Assembly: GCA_022376925.1 (NCBI GenBank)
Contig: JAIOJX010000002.1
Span: 40,881,501 to 40,945,500, forward strand
Direction of reading: 5' to 3'
DNA: 64,000 nt
Source: Tragulus kanchil
Lineage: Eukaryota; Chordata; Mammalia; Artiodactyla; Tragulidae
Each line of letters starts with the position of its first letter. Within the stretch, counting starts at the first letter, position 1. Below are positions 33,723-46,111 of this stretch, in pieces. The notes below the pieces were generated by a model. It worked only from the letters and a program-made list of their open reading frames with translations, was not told the origin of the DNA and ran no database searches. Made by a program: the position numbers and the translations under genes.

Positions 33723-35527
33723 GCCACAAGTATTCTATTTGCCACAAGTGTCTTGGCTTTCTGCTCAAGGACAGGTGAGGTTTTAATGGGTCTAGTCCAG
33801 TGTGGAGAAGGTCAAAAACAGTGACAAACCAGTGCCTTCTGGAGGTTATGAAGACAACGGTTTAGTTCAAACAGCAGAGTGATTAATGGGGTCTCTCAAA
33901 TAAGACTAGTGGGTACTCAGAGCACAGATCGTATCAGACTTATGCCTGAATCTCAGGCTTTTGAAAACTTGTGAAAACAATGAGAACTCACAGGAAAGAG
34001 GCATGGAAGGAAAAAGAACCTCAGCTAACCAATTCAGCAAATGAAAATAATTGTTTCTACCACATAATCACTTATGTTGTATTTGCTCTAGTGAACACAA
34101 AGATGAACAAGAAGCACCTTCTAAATGAGATCGTTAAGACAGCTCCAATAGTCTACAATAAAATTGCTCTTGTTGGAAAATTACTCTGCAGGCAAATGTT
34201 GGGTAGAGATGAAAAGAAGGGTAGTAGAAATAACAAGTGAAAATGTACACAGATGAGCTGATAAAGCAGGTGAGCAGCACTTGGCAGAAATAAGAGACAG
34301 TTTAGGAACAGGACACTTTAGCTTTCCACATAGTTTGTTACTTACACTTTATGGACTGGACACTAGCTTCTTCTCATGTGCATATCCTTTATTTCCTCAC
34401 TAGATTACAAGGCTAGTGGAAGACGGACCTTGTGTTTTGAACACCATATCCCTTGCAATGCCAACTACTGTCTCTCATCAACTGTAGGCACGGAAAAGCA
34501 CTGCTTGATTAATTTATAAAAAGTATTTTGGTATTTTAAATTTATCAGTTTGAGATAACTATAGACTCTGGCAGAAATAGTGGTTGATATAAGAGAAAAT
34601 ATTTGTCTAACTCATGAGATTTCAGAAAGTTTTCATTTATTGAAAAGGAAGTATAAAGATAGAAAAAATATTACTGTAATCATATAAGATTTAATATGTA
34701 ATGTTGGTATGTTAAAATCTGATTATATAACCAATAGAATAACAGAACTTCTTTCTTCATGACTGGTGATTTTATTTGATGAACTGTATTTGAAAGACAG
34801 GCCAAATTCCTTCCACATAAAATCCTGAAAACTATTAGAGATCAAGTGCTAAATGACAAGAATAATTCATCTAGTGTATTTCAAGATACACACCACTAGA
34901 ACAACTTCACACCTTAACAGCTAAGGCCATTTATCTTCTATATAGGACAGAGGGATGCATGGCATTTCTGCAGGATGTTAACATAGGTTACATTCTGTGG
35001 CTTCCGTCTTCAGATACTTAGTCTTTCCCTGAGGTTGGGTCGCCCAGGGGGCTTGGGAAAGCACCACCAGCCGTGTAAAACATAGGTCAGTCACGTCACA
35101 TACGATGTGAATTTGTGAAGACAAGAAAATGCCGTGTACATAGGTTTAAGGAAAGGTGTGGACAAGGTCAGAGGGTGAGAGTTTTACATGTAAACAGACA
35201 CAGAGAAAATGAGGGCTAAAGACATGGATCACTGATCTTCCTCAACAAATCTGTCACATCATCTTGTTCACATTTAATCTTGTACAGATATTATACATAT
35301 ACATTGTGCCAACAAAAATATATGGGTCTCTCTTCAGTTCTTGAGGGACGGCTACTTTCCCTTTCAGATATTGCTAAACAGCTTTGATGAGAGTGAGACT
35401 AAACACAGGTAGTAGATGGGAGGAAGTCCACCAGTTACAGCAACTGCCCTCTTCTGTAGCAGGCACTACAGTTCTTTCCAAACAGGTCGTCTTTATAAGG
35501 AACAAAATTCACTTGAGCATGGATGTG
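33723..35527. other. spacer with an L2-like fragment
   Basis: About 34390-34510 (TTTCCTCACTAGATTACAAG, GGAAGACGGACCTTGTGTTT) resembles an L2 3' end on the plus strand, weakly. The rest is AT-rich and unassigned. The 89-codon frame 33971-34240 has an AT-rich, lysine/asparagine-heavy composition and no motif. Confidence 0.4.
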
Positions 35528-35561
35528 CCAAAATCAAAACAAGCAAATTCAGCTTTTATAA

Positions 35562-35762
35562 GGGCTTCGCAGGTGGTTCAGTGGTAAAGAATCCACCTGC
35601 CAATGCAAGAGATTGAGGTTTGATTCCTGGGTCAGGAAGATCCTCTGGAGCAAGCAATGACAACCTACTCCAGTATTCTTGCCTAAGAAATCCCATGGAC
35701 AGAGGAGCTTTGTCCACAGGTTGCAAAGAGTTGGACATGACTTAGTAACTAAACAACAACAA
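35562..35762 (+). mobile_element. Bov-tA SINE
   Basis: GGGCTTCGCAGGTGGTTCAG head (TSD not checked), GATTCCTGGGTCAGGAAGAT, CAGTATTCTTGCCTAAGAAA, AAAGAGTTGGACATGACTTA, then an (AAC)n tail. Confidence 0.92.
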
Positions 35763-36224
35763 CAAAAACGGCTTCTATAACTTGACTAATAAGCTTGAGG
35801 ATAAAATAAGCTTTCAGCTGCCTAGACATTCATGTGGCTTTTGAATCTGATGGAAAGTGTCAGAGCAAACTCCTCGTATTACATGGACATTAGAGGCCCT
35901 TAAATGTACACAGGATGGAAATATGGAGTTCAGATTTCTCCAAAAGTGCACAGAGGAAGTTCTACTTATGTTCTAGTTCTCTCAATTAATTGCCATTGAC
36001 AAGATCTAAACCTTCAGTGGTAGGTGAACTCATCCAATCCTCCATCCCTACATAGGAACCTTCTGATAAAAGTGGAGAGGTTATTTCTTAATATTATTGA
36101 GACCAGAGTTTTAATACTTTTTAATATATAAACAGTCCCCCAAATATTTTTAAGGCCTCATCAATCACTCTAGATGATTAGAGCAATTAGCGTACAATGT
36201 TTAAAGCAAAGATCCAAGATCAGA

Positions 36225-36375
36225 CACATCTAAATTCAAATATCTCTTCAGCAACATTCAGACTGAAGGTTGATGAGCTCTGAGGAGTCACTTCACATCT
36301 TTGTGCTTTCATTTCCTTATATTTAAAATTTAATAATAAGAAGAATACTGATGATTTTAGGAGTGTTAAATCAAC
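36225..36375 (+). mobile_element. MIR
   Basis: GGAGTCACTTCACATCTTTG, GCTTTCATTTCCTTATATTT, AAAATTTAATAATAAGAAGA, GATTTTAGGAGTGTTAAAT follow the MIR order (splicing-like CACTT, CCTCA-type, ATAATA, GTTAAAT). Copies recur at 37331 and 38460. Confidence 0.65.
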
Positions 36376-36667
36376 CCCGTAGTCATATGGTTATTATTAT
36401 CCAATGGCTCACACATTTTTATTACCATGGAGTCTTTTCTAAAAATATGTAATACATCATATATCTTTTTTATACTTTAAAGAATGGAGGTCAGCTGCAT
36501 TTATGATATAACTTGAACCATCCTTGGAAAGTTACAAACTGCCAAAGTTATACGAGAACATTTTCTTATAAAGAAGAAAATATATGAGGAATGGGTGGCC
36601 AATTTTCCTTTATTTATCCAGAGATTGAGGTGTCCAAAATCAAAACAAGCAAATTCAGCTTTTATAA

Positions 36668-36868
36668 GGGCTTCGCAGGTGGTTCAGTGGTAAAGAATCC
36701 ACCTGCCAATGCAAGAGATTGAGGTTTGATTCCTGGGTCAGGAAGATCCTCTGGAGCAAGCAATGACAACCTACTCCAGTATTCTTGCCTAAGAAATCCC
36801 ATGGACAGAGGAGCTTTGTCCACAGGTTGCAAAGAGTTGGACATGACTTAGTAACTAAACAACAACAA
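36668..36868 (+). mobile_element. Bov-tA SINE, second doublet copy
   Basis: Duplicate of 35562-35762. Confidence 0.92.
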
Positions 36869-37330
36869 CAAAAACGGCTTCTATAACTTGACTAATAAGC
36901 TTGAGGATAAAATAAGCTTTCAGCTGCCTAGACATTCATGTGGCTTTTGAATCTGATGGAAAGTGTCAGAGCAAACTCCTCGTATTACATGGACATTAGA
37001 GGCCCTTAAATGTACACAGGATGGAAATATGGAGTTCAGATTTCTCCAAAAGTGCACAGAGGAAGTTCTACTTATGTTCTAGTTCTCTCAATTAATTGCC
37101 ATTGACAAGATCTAAACCTTCAGTGGTAGGTGAACTCATCCAATCCTCCATCCCTACATAGGAACCTTCTGATAAAAGTGGAGAGGTTATTTCTTAATAT
37201 TATTGAGACCAGAGTTTTAATACTTTTTAATATATAAACAGTCCCCCAAATATTTTTAAGGCCTCATCAATCACTCTAGATGATTAGAGCAATTAGCGTA
37301 CAATGTTTAAAGCAAAGATCCAAGATCAGA

Positions 37331-37481
37331 CACATCTAAATTCAAATATCTCTTCAGCAACATTCAGACTGAAGGTTGATGAGCTCTGAGGAGTCACTTC
37401 ACATCTTTGTGCTTTCATTTCCTTATATTTAAAATTTAATAATAAGAAGAATACTGATGATTTTAGGAGTGTTAAATCAAC
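37331..37481 (+). mobile_element. MIR, second copy
   Basis: Duplicate of 36225-36375 by doublet 9; also the left part of doublet 10. Confidence 0.65.
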
Positions 37482-38164
37482 CCCGTAGTCATATGGTTAT
37501 TATTATCCAATGGCTCACACATTTTTATTACCATGGAGTCTTTTCTAAAAATATGTAATACATCATATATCTTTTTTATACTTTAAAGAATGGAGGTCAG
37601 CTGCATTTATGATATAACTTGAACCATCCTTGGAAAGTTACAAACTGCCAAAGTTATACGAGAACATTTTCTTATAAAGAAGAAAATATATGAGGAATGG
37701 GTGGCATTTCATTATTTATCCTTTTTATATTATGCTTCCATAAAAATAAGTTATCACTGGAACTTGAGGAAGAATTAGTTTTATTTAGTCTTTTCATCTG
37801 TTGTAAGAACTGTGGCCAGGTGGTAGAAGTGACCTGGGAGGAGCTGAGACAAGAGGATGTGGGTAAAGGAGAGGAGAAACAGAAGGGAGAAGGCAGAGAT
37901 GCCGGAGTTAAGACTCCTTGGTCCCAGAGCATCCTGACCATGGCCCTCGAGCCCCCGAGGGTCTCTCTGACTCAAGGATTCTATGGAGAGGAGCATTTAA
38001 CATGCTTTTCTTTCCAGTTGGATCAGAGTCAATGCAACTCTTATCAAAACTCCAGCAGACAATACAATTTCAAGTTTATATCAGAAGAAACATGGTCTAG
38101 GAAAATAACAGTTCTATTAGAACCCAATTGCTTCTTAACAAATGAACACGTGTAATGGATTGAA

Positions 38165-38450
38165 AGAACATAGTTATTAACTTACAGTTCTGAGTAAGAG
38201 GTCCACCAGAGCCGTGAAGCTCTGGGACAGGATTTATTCCCTCTCCCCGGTGTCTAGCGTCCACCTGCTCTTCACACATGGTCCCACCAGCTCCAGGACC
38301 ACCTTCTGTCATCACAGCTCACTTCTGTCCCGGTTTCCTATCTTCCTTCAGAAGGACTCTTGTGAGGACACCAGCCCATCTGCATAATTGAGGAGAATCT
38401 CCCTTTAAGGAAAAAACATCTGAAAGTTCCTTTCCCTGTGAAAATAACAT
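38165..38450 (-). mobile_element. MLT1-like LTR, cut by the doublet boundary
   Basis: Same sequence as 39240-39602 but with the right edge degraded by small deletions and no terminal segment. Confidence 0.6.
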
Positions 38451-38459
38451 TCAGCGGGT

Positions 38460-38556
38460 TCTGAGGAGTCACTTCACATCTTTGTGCTTTCATTTCCTTA
38501 TATTTAAAATTTAATAATAAGAAGAATACTGATGATTTTAGGAGTGTTAAATCAAC
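38460..38556 (+). mobile_element. MIR, third copy (partial)
   Basis: Begins at CTGAGGAGTCACTTCAC, because doublet 10 starts inside the MIR. Confidence 0.65.
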
Positions 38557-39239
38557 CCAGTAGTCATATGGTTATTATTATCCAATGGCTCACACATTTT
38601 TATTACCATGGAGTCTTTTCTAAAAATATGTAATACATCATATATCTTTTTTATACTTTAAAGAATGGAGGTCAGCTGCATTTATGATATAACTTGAACC
38701 ATCCTTGGAAAGTTACAAACTGCCAAAGTTATACGAGAACATTTTCTTATAAAGAAGAAAATATATGAGGAATGGGTGGCATTTCATTATTTATCCTTTT
38801 TATATTATGCTTCCATAAAAATAAGTTATCACTGGAACTTGAGGAAGAATTAGTTTTATTTAGTCTTTTCATCTGTTGTAAGAACTGTGGCCAGGTGGTA
38901 GAAGTGACCTGGGAGGAGCTGAGACAAGAGGATGTGGGTAAAGGAGAGGAGAAACAGAAGGGAGAAGGCAGAGATGCCGGAGTTAAGACTCCTTGGTCCC
39001 AGAGCATCCTGACCATGGCCCTCGAGCCCCCGAGGGTCTCTCTGACTCAAGGATTCTATGGAGAGGAGCATTTAACATGCTTTTCTTTCCAGTTGGATCA
39101 GAGTCAATGCAACTCTTATCAAAACTCCAGCAGACAATACAATTTCAAGTTTATATCAGAAGAAACATGGTCTAGGAAAATAACAGTTCTATTAGAACCC
39201 AATTGCTTCTTAACAAATGAACACGTGTAATGGATTGAA

Positions 39240-39602
39240 AGAACATAGTTATTAACTTACAGTTCTGAGTAAGAGGTCCACCAGAGCCGTGAAGCTCTGG
39301 GACAGGATTTATTCCCTCTCCCCGGTGTCTAGCGTCCACCTGCTCTTCACACATGGTCCCACCAGCTCCAGGACCACCTTCTGTCATCACAGCTCACTTC
39401 TGTCCCGGTTTCCTATCTTCCTTCAGAAGGACTCTTGTGAGGACACCAGCCCATCTGCATAATTGAGGAGAATCTCCCTTTTTAAGGATACTTAACTTAA
39501 TCACATCTGAAAGTTCCTTTTTCCCCTGTGAAAATAACATATTAGTAGGTATGGGAATTAGGGTGTGGACATATTTGGGTGCAGCCATTATTCCGTCTAC
39601 AC
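39240..39602 (-). mobile_element. MLT1-like (MaLR) LTR
   Basis: The plus strand reads as the reverse complement of an MLT1-type LTR: CTTACAGTTCTGAGTAAGAG, CTTGTGAGGACACCAGCCCA, GGATACTTAACTTAATCACA, GAATTAGGGTGTGGACATAT, and a terminal ATTATTCCGTCTACACC that corresponds to the LTR start. Confidence 0.65.
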
Positions 39603-40061
39603 CAAGGCTATTAAGGGTAAGAACAAGTTGAGAGAGTTAGTTTTCTACATACCAAATCTTTATTATAAATTTTAGAATTCTAACCATTAAGGAATTGGTG
39701 TAAACATTTTTTAAATACAGAACAATGAGACTGAACAGCAAGTCCAACAACAGACACATGCACACATTTGAGCACTGACTTTGTGACGAAACAAGCTGTA
39801 CAGAGCAGTGAGCAGGGCTGCCTTCATGAAAAGTGTGGTGTCCATAGGGTACCTTCACGGAAAGAAGCAAAACAAACCCAGCTTCACAGAAAAGAATCAA
39901 ATACTGATGGATTGAGGTTCTGATTTTGAAAAGTAGAATATCAGTTTCTAAAAGATGATATAGTGATCTTTGTGGTCTTATGATGGAATAAGTTTCCTTA
40001 ATGTGGGCATAACAGCATTATCAATAAAGGAAAATATTTTTAATTAATATTAAGAATTTTA

Positions 40062-40335
40062 GGGCTTCCCTGGTGGTCCAGTGGGTAAGGACACCACCTT
40101 GCAGTGCAAGGGGCACCAGTTCAATCCTTGGCCTGGGAAGATCCCACATGCCAAAGAGCGGCTGTACCGATGTGTCCAACTACCGAACGGAAGCTCTGGA
40201 GTGCATGCGCCCAGAGTCAGTGCTCTGCAGCGAGAGAGGCCACTGTGATGGGAGACCCACACAGGCCAAAGATGAAAATAGATAAATGAATGACCAATAG
40301 AAGTGACTCCCCTCAAAATAAAAGCTTTAAAAAAT
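40062..40335 (+). mobile_element. CHR-type SINE, short form
   Basis: GGGCTTCCCTGGTGGTCCAG to GGGAGACCCACACAGGCC and AATGACCAATAGAAGTGACT; lacks the C-rich tail of the long copies. Target duplication ATATTAAGAATTT / ATATTAAGAACTT at 40048 and 40336. Confidence 0.92.
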
Positions 40336-41140
40336 ATATTAAGAACTTTAATTCTCAATCTCTTGAGTAGTCATATCAATTAAAACTTCAGAGATAACAA
40401 TGTTACCAAAGCTGATACTTTAAATAGTATGAGTGGGAATGTGTGTTCATTAATTAGGAATATTCAGGCACTACTAGTAGGAATGTAAATCAATATAGAC
40501 CATCTGGTATTATGTCCTAAATATGAATATGTGCATTGCAATAATTCAATCATCCTCTCAATATAGAAAAAAACCAAATCTTTTTGGTTTTTTATGAAAT
40601 CCTAGAATATTAAAAGAATAAACTGTGATAAAGTTTACTATTGAATTAGAATATGGATGGTTGCTTGGTGCAGCCTTTACCACAAGGCTATTAAGGGTAA
40701 GAACAAGTTGAGAGAGTTAGTTTCTACATACCAAATCTTTATTATAAATTTTAGAATTCTAACCATTAAGGAATTGGTGTAAACATTTTTTAAATACAGA
40801 ACAATGAGACTGAACAGCAAGTCCAACAACAGACACATGCACACATTTGAGCACTGACTTTGTGACGAAACAAGCTGTACAGAGCAGTGAGCAGGGCTGC
40901 CTTCATGAAAAGTGTGGTGTCCATAGGGTACCTTCACGGAAAGAAGCAAAACAAACCCAGCTTCACAGAAAAGAATCAAATACTGATGGATTGAGGTTCT
41001 GATTTTGAAAAGTAGAATATCAGTTTCTAAAAGATGATATAGTGATCTTTGTGGTCTTATGATGGAATAAGTTTCCTTAATGTGGGCATAACAGCATTAT
41101 CAATAAAGGAAAATATTTTTAATTAATATTAAGAATTTTA

Positions 41141-41414
41141 GGGCTTCCCTGGTGGTCCAGTGGGTAAGGACACCACCTTGCAGTGCAAGGGGCACCAGTT
41201 CAATCCTTGGCCTGGGAAGATCCCACATGCCAAAGAGCGGCTGTACCGATGTGTCCAACTACCGAACGGAAGCTCTGGAGTGCATGCGCCCAGAGTCAGT
41301 GCTCTGCAGCGAGAGAGGCCACTGTGATGGGAGACCCACACAGGCCAAAGATGAAAATAGATAAATGAATGACCAATAGAAGTGACTCCCCTCAAAATAA
41401 AAGCTTTAAAAAAT
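41141..41414 (+). mobile_element. CHR-type SINE, second doublet copy
   Basis: Duplicate of 40062-40335, with the target duplication also copied. Confidence 0.92.
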
Positions 41415-41509
41415 ATATTAAGAACTTTAATTCTCAATCTCTTGAGTAGTCATATCAATTAAAACTTCAGAGATAACAATGTTACCAAAGCTGATACTTT
41501 AAATAGTAT

Positions 41510-42155
41510 GAGTGGGAATGTGTGTTCATTAATTAGGAATATTCAGGCACTACTAGTAGGAATGTAAATCAATATAGACCATCTGGTATTATGTCCTAAA
41601 TATGAATATGTGCATAGCAATAATTCAATCATCCCTCTCTTAGTTTTATATCCAGAAAATATATAAATAACACAGGTAAGAGTGGTCTTTTAGTACGTCT
41701 TCTTATAGCTGAAACTGAGAATAATCTAGATGTCTAGATTATTATTGGTCAAATAAAGGTCAGATAAACTGTGATCAAAGTTTACTATTGAATATTATAC
41801 AGAAATGAAAAGAATGACTTTCAGCTATGCATATATGTGTGCGAATCTCAAGAAATATATTACTGAGTAATATAAGCCACAAAATAAGAATACGTATTAT
41901 GTGATCCCATTTGTACAAAGTTCAAAACTCATAGACTAGAGGTTCATGATGTATGCTAGTAGGTGCTTTCAGGGAGCAAGAAGAGACATGTAATTTGGAT
42001 GATGATATCTTGGTTGCTATTATATCCAGTTCCTTGGGCAGGATGCTGGTTTCCATGTGTCATTAAGTTCATTAAGCTGTACATTTATGTTCTTTGCCCC
42101 TCTTTGGTATATGTTATGTATTTTAGTAAAATATATTATAAAATAATTTTTAATA
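41510..42155 (+). mobile_element. old L1M 3' end
   Basis: AGTAGGAATGTAAATCAATA, TACTATTGAATATTATACAG AAATG, ATTATGTGATCCCATTTGTA CAAAGTTC, TCATTAAGCTGTACATTTAT, GGTATATGTTATGTATTTTA follow the order of an old mammalian L1 3' end. Non-coding and diverged. Confidence 0.75.
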
Positions 42156-42203
42156 TGGTGAAATAAATCTCTTTTCACTTTTTATGTTTTGAAATATTGT
42201 TTG

Positions 42204-42414
42204 TGTGTGTGCATGCTCAGTCGTGTCTGACTCCTTGTGGCCTCGTGGACTGTAGCCCTCCAAGCTCCCCTGACCATGGGATTCTCCAGGGTAGAATACT
42301 GGAGTGGGTTGCCAGTCCTTCCTCCACATGATCTTCATAACCCAGGGATCGACCTGCATCTCTTATATATCCTGTATTGGCAGGCAGATTCTTTACCACC
42401 CTCCACCTGGGAAG
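42204..42414 (-). mobile_element. Bov-tA SINE
   Basis: Antisense: CATGCTCAGTCGTGTCTGAC, CCATGGGATTCTCCAGGGTA, GAATACTGGAGTGGGTTGCC, TTGGCAGGCAGATTCTTTAC, CCACCTGGGAAG. Confidence 0.92.
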
Positions 42415-42989
42415 CAAATACTGTTTGAGCAATTAGCTGAATTTAGAGAAACGTGAGTAGGATTGACACAATCCACCTCTGTGCACATATTACCAACAAA
42501 CGTGACAGTATTTCTGATGAAAAGGAACCACATTACAACAGAGATCTAGACAATCATCTCTCATTTGGGAAATGTCATGCATAGGCAAACACAACATTTT
42601 CCATAATTATACTGGTTCCCAGGAAATGAGACAAGGAAAAACACCATGTGTATGAAAATTATATCTTAGCTTTAGCACCAAGGCAAGAAATCATACGTCA
42701 CAGTGAGATTTATGTTCCTTATGAAATATAATGCAAAGGAAGTATTTTGATCAAAATTATTCTAAAAGTAATCTGATTCATTGACTTTATTGCAATAGAT
42801 TCATAATAACATAATATCACTTATTCCTATAAATTAATGTGGCTCCATTAAGGAATACAAAACTATTGAGTAACCAATTGGTAAACAAGTGAAGAGTAGA
42901 CTAAATAAAACAAGGGCAAAGATACAAGGTTTTTCACTAAAAAGTCAGTGTAAAGGCAAATGCAAATAGGATTACTCTAGCACAATTTA

Positions 42990-43199
42990 GGGCTTCCCTT
43001 AGCTCAGATGATAACACGTCTGCTTGCAATGTGGGAGACCCAGGTTTGATCCTTGGGCAGAAAAGATCCCCTGGAAAAGGAAATAGCAACCCACTCCAGT
43101 ATTCTTGCCAGGAAAATGCTATACACAGAGGAGCCTGACAGGCTACAGCCCAAGGGGCCACAAAGAGTCAGGCACAACTGGGCTATGAAAACACACACC
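42990..43199 (+). mobile_element. Bov-tA SINE (copy 1 of 3)
   Basis: GGGCTTCCCTTAGCTCAGAT head, GGGAGACCCAGGTTTGATCC, CCACTCCAGTATTCTTGCCA, AAGAGTCAGGCACAACTGGG. The same element recurs at 44084 and 45191 through the chained doublets 12 and 13. Confidence 0.92.
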
Positions 43200-43311
43200 A
43201 CATGGGATAGAACTTTCTAGTGTAAACACTGAGGTACCAGACAGTCTTACCCGATAACCTGAAATGATCCAGCCTGCTGGGATTTTGACACTTTCTAGTG
43301 TAAACACTGAG

Positions 43312-43508
43312 ACCAGTCGTGTCTGACTCCTTGTGGCCTCGTGGACTGTAGCCTCCAAGCTCCCTGACCATGGGATTCTCCAGGGTAGAATACTGGAGTG
43401 GGTTGCCAGTCCTTCCTCCACATGATCTTCATAACCCAGGGATCGACCTGCATCTCTTATATATCCTGTATTGGCAGGCAGATTCTTTACCACCCTCCAC
43501 CTGGGAAG
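43312..43508 (-). mobile_element. Bov-tA SINE, second doublet copy
   Basis: Duplicate of 42218-42414 with one C missing at each of two sites (GCCTCC, CTCCCTGACC). Confidence 0.9.
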
Positions 43509-44083
43509 CAAATACTGTTTGAGCAATTAGCTGAATTTAGAGAAACGTGAGTAGGATTGACACAATCCACCTCTGTGCACATATTACCAACAAACGTGAC
43601 AGTATTTCTGATGAAAAGGAACCACATTACAACAGAGATCTAGACAATCATCTCTCATTTGGGAAATGTCATGCATAGGCAAACACAACATTTTCCATAA
43701 TTATACTGGTTCCCAGGAAATGAGACAAGGAAAAACACCATGTGTATGAAAATTATATCTTAGCTTTAGCACCAAGGCAAGAAATCATACGTCACAGTGA
43801 GATTTATGTTCCTTATGAAATATAATGCAAAGGAAGTATTTTGATCAAAATTATTCTAAAAGTAATCTGATTCATTGACTTTATTGCAATAGATTCATAA
43901 TAACATAATATCACTTATTCCTATAAATTAATGTGGCTCCATTAAGGAATACAAAACTATTGAGTAACCAATTGGTAAACAAGTGAAGAGTAGACTAAAT
44001 AAAACAAGGGCAAAGATACAAGGTTTTTCACTAAAAAGTCAGTGTAAAGGCAAATGCAAATAGGATTACTCTAGCACAATTTA

Positions 44084-44293
44084 GGGCTTCCCTTAGCTCA
44101 GATGATAACACGTCTGCTTGCAATGTGGGAGACCCAGGTTTGATCCTTGGGCAGAAAAGATCCCCTGGAAAAGGAAATAGCAACCCACTCCAGTATTCTT
44201 GCCAGGAAAATGCTATACACAGAGGAGCCTGACAGGCTACAGCCCAAGGGGCCACAAAGAGTCAGGCACAACTGGGCTATGAAAACACACACC
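44084..44293 (+). mobile_element. Bov-tA SINE (copy 2 of 3)
   Basis: Duplicate of 42990-43199. Confidence 0.92.
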
Positions 44294-44594
44294 ACATGGG
44301 ATAGAACTTTCTAGTGTAAACACTGAGGTACCAGACAGTCTTACCCGATAACCTGAAATGATCCAGCCTGCTGGTAGACTATTTTCCTAGCTCACCTTCA
44401 CAAACACATCTCAATAACTCCTGTCACGTGGCTTTGAAACACCCCTTCAGCCAGTAGCCTAGAAAACTCAAAAGAATACTTTGAAATCATCCAGTTCTCT
44501 CCCATCACGTCTTTATAAATGACTTCTAATTTCTCATTGACCAATGCTTGTTATTCTATGAAAAGATGTGTCTAGCTGAACATTTTTGTATTTG

Positions 44595-44770
44595 TTCGTT
44601 CAATGAACACTGACCAAATGTCCTTTATGTGTCAGACTTTGTACAGTGGATGGGATGAGAGAGCAAACGTAAAAGATCCTACAGATCTTGTCCTCAGATA
44701 GCTCAGAATCTAGTGGAGGATCCAGAGATGTAAAGTCAAAATGCCGTAAAATAAAAGTGCTAAATAAACA
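44595..44770 (+). mobile_element. L2-like fragment
   Basis: TTCGTTCAATGAACACTGAC, CCTTTATGTGTCAGACTTTG, GATCTTGTCCTCAGATAGCT, CAGAATCTAGTGGAGGATCC are in the order of an L2 3' end. Duplicated at 45702-45877. Confidence 0.6.
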
Positions 44771-45190
44771 CTAAGTACTAAAGGTAAAATGTGACAGTAA
44801 TAGAGAAGTAGCTAAGTTTTATCTTCAGTTTGGCATTTTAACTTTATGTCACCCCATAGGTCTGCACAGGGAGTCATTAGAAACTCTTCTTCATGGTCCT
44901 CATTTTGACAGCATCACTTGGTAACACAGTCACAATTTTCATATTCCCAGATGTCCTGCTTCACTTTATTGTTCTGATTTTTAAGGATCTCATATGGTTC
45001 CTGAAGGAGCACCAGCAAACTGCAGCCAACTAGAAGGTTGGGCCGGAAAGGCAATCAGGCACTTTCATACGCAGATGCTGCAAGCCCAGCTCACATGGAA
45101 CACAAGTTGTTGCCCCCGAAAGCTTACAAGGTTTTTCACTAAAAGTCAGTGTAAAGGCAAATGCAAATAGGATTACTCTAGCACAATTTA

Positions 45191-45400
45191 GGGCTTCCCT
45201 TAGCTCAGATGATAACACGTCTGCTTGCAATGTGGGAGACCCAGGTTTGATCCTTGGGCAGAAAAGATCCCCTGGAAAAGGAAATAGCAACCCACTCCAG
45301 TATTCTTGCCAGGAAAATGCTATACACAGAGGAGCCTGACAGGCTACAGCCCAAGGGGCCACAAAGAGTCAGGCACAACTGGGCTATGAAAACACACACC
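45191..45400 (+). mobile_element. Bov-tA SINE (copy 3 of 3)
   Basis: Third copy of the element at 42990. Confidence 0.92.
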
Positions 45401-45701
45401 ACATGGGATAGAACTTTCTAGTGTAAACACTGAGGTACCAGACAGTCTTACCCGATAACCTGAAATGATCCAGCCTGCTGGTAGACTATTTTCCTAGCTC
45501 ACCTTCACAAACACATCTCAATAACTCCTGTCACGTGGCTTTGAAACACCCCTTCAGCCAGTAGCCTAGAAAACTCAAAAGAATACTTTGAAATCATCCA
45601 GTTCTCTCCCATCACGTCTTTATAAATGACTTCTAATTTCTCATTGACCAATGCTTGTTATTCTATGAAAAGATGTGTCTAGCTGAACATTTTTGTATTT
45701 G

Positions 45702-45877
45702 TTCGTTCAATGAACACTGACCAAATGTCCTTTATGTGTCAGACTTTGTACAGTGGATGGGATGAGAGAGCAAACGTAAAAGATCCTACAGATCTTGTCC
45801 TCAGATAGCTCAGAATCTAGTGGAGGATCCAGAGATGTAAAGTCAAAATGCCGTAAAATAAAAGTGCTAAATAAACA
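45702..45877 (+). mobile_element. L2-like fragment, second doublet copy
   Basis: Duplicate of 44595-44770. Confidence 0.6.
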
Positions 45878-46111
45878 CTAAGTACTAAAGGTAAAATGTG
45901 ACAGTAATAGAGAAGTAGCTAAGTTTTATCTTCAGTTTGGCATTTTAACTTTATGTCACCCCATAGGTCTGCACAGGGAGTCATTAGAAACTCTTCTTCA
46001 TGGTCCTCATTTTGACAGCATCACTTGGTAACACAGTCACAATTTTCATATTCCCAGATGTCCTGCTTCACTTTATTGTTCTGATTTTTAAGGATCTCAT
46101 ATGGTTCCTGA

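Larger units (their letters stand above)
35528..37705. repeat. doublet 9: 1.07-kb direct duplication
   Basis: Copies 35528-36599 and 36634-37705 (offset 1106), no difference noticed; spacer 36600-36633 (34 bp). Its right end overlaps the left end of doublet 10, so 36279-36599 exists three times. Confidence 0.97.
37385..39540. repeat. doublet 10: 1.07-kb direct duplication with a degraded right edge
   Basis: Copies 37385-38450 and 38460-39540, spacer 38451-38459 (TCAGCGGGT). The offset is 1075 through most of the copy. Near the right end the first copy has lost bases relative to the second (CCCTTTAAGGAAAAAACATC against a longer run containing ATACTTAACTTAATC), raising it to 1090. One C/A substitution follows ATCAACCC. 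The 152-codon frame at 37697-38155 recurs at 38772-39230. Confidence 0.96.
39603..41637. repeat. doublet 11: 0.96-kb direct duplication with a long junction
   Basis: Copies 39603-40558 and 40683-41637 (offset 1079 after a T-run indel near 39641). The junction 40559-40682 is 124 bp. Part of it (about 40617-40650, AAACTGTGATAAAGTTTACT) is a decayed copy of 41766-41795, so the first copy appears to continue with about 90 bp missing. Confidence 0.95.
42218..44374. repeat. doublet 12: 1.06-kb direct duplication
   Basis: Copies 42218-43280 and 43314-44374 (offset 1096 falling to 1094 by two C-run losses in the SINE), spacer 43281-43313 (33 bp). The spacer contains ACTTTCTAGTGTAAACACTG, a repeat of 43212-43231 just before the junction. 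The left break cuts a Bov-tA. Its right end overlaps doublet 13. Confidence 0.97.

Noticed and set aside
37697..38155. 152-codon open frame, repeated at 38772-39230
   Set aside because: Longest frame outside SINEs, but the predicted protein has no recognisable domain, overlaps other frames on both strands, and runs into an MIR/MLT1 repeat context. The second copy comes from doublet 10.
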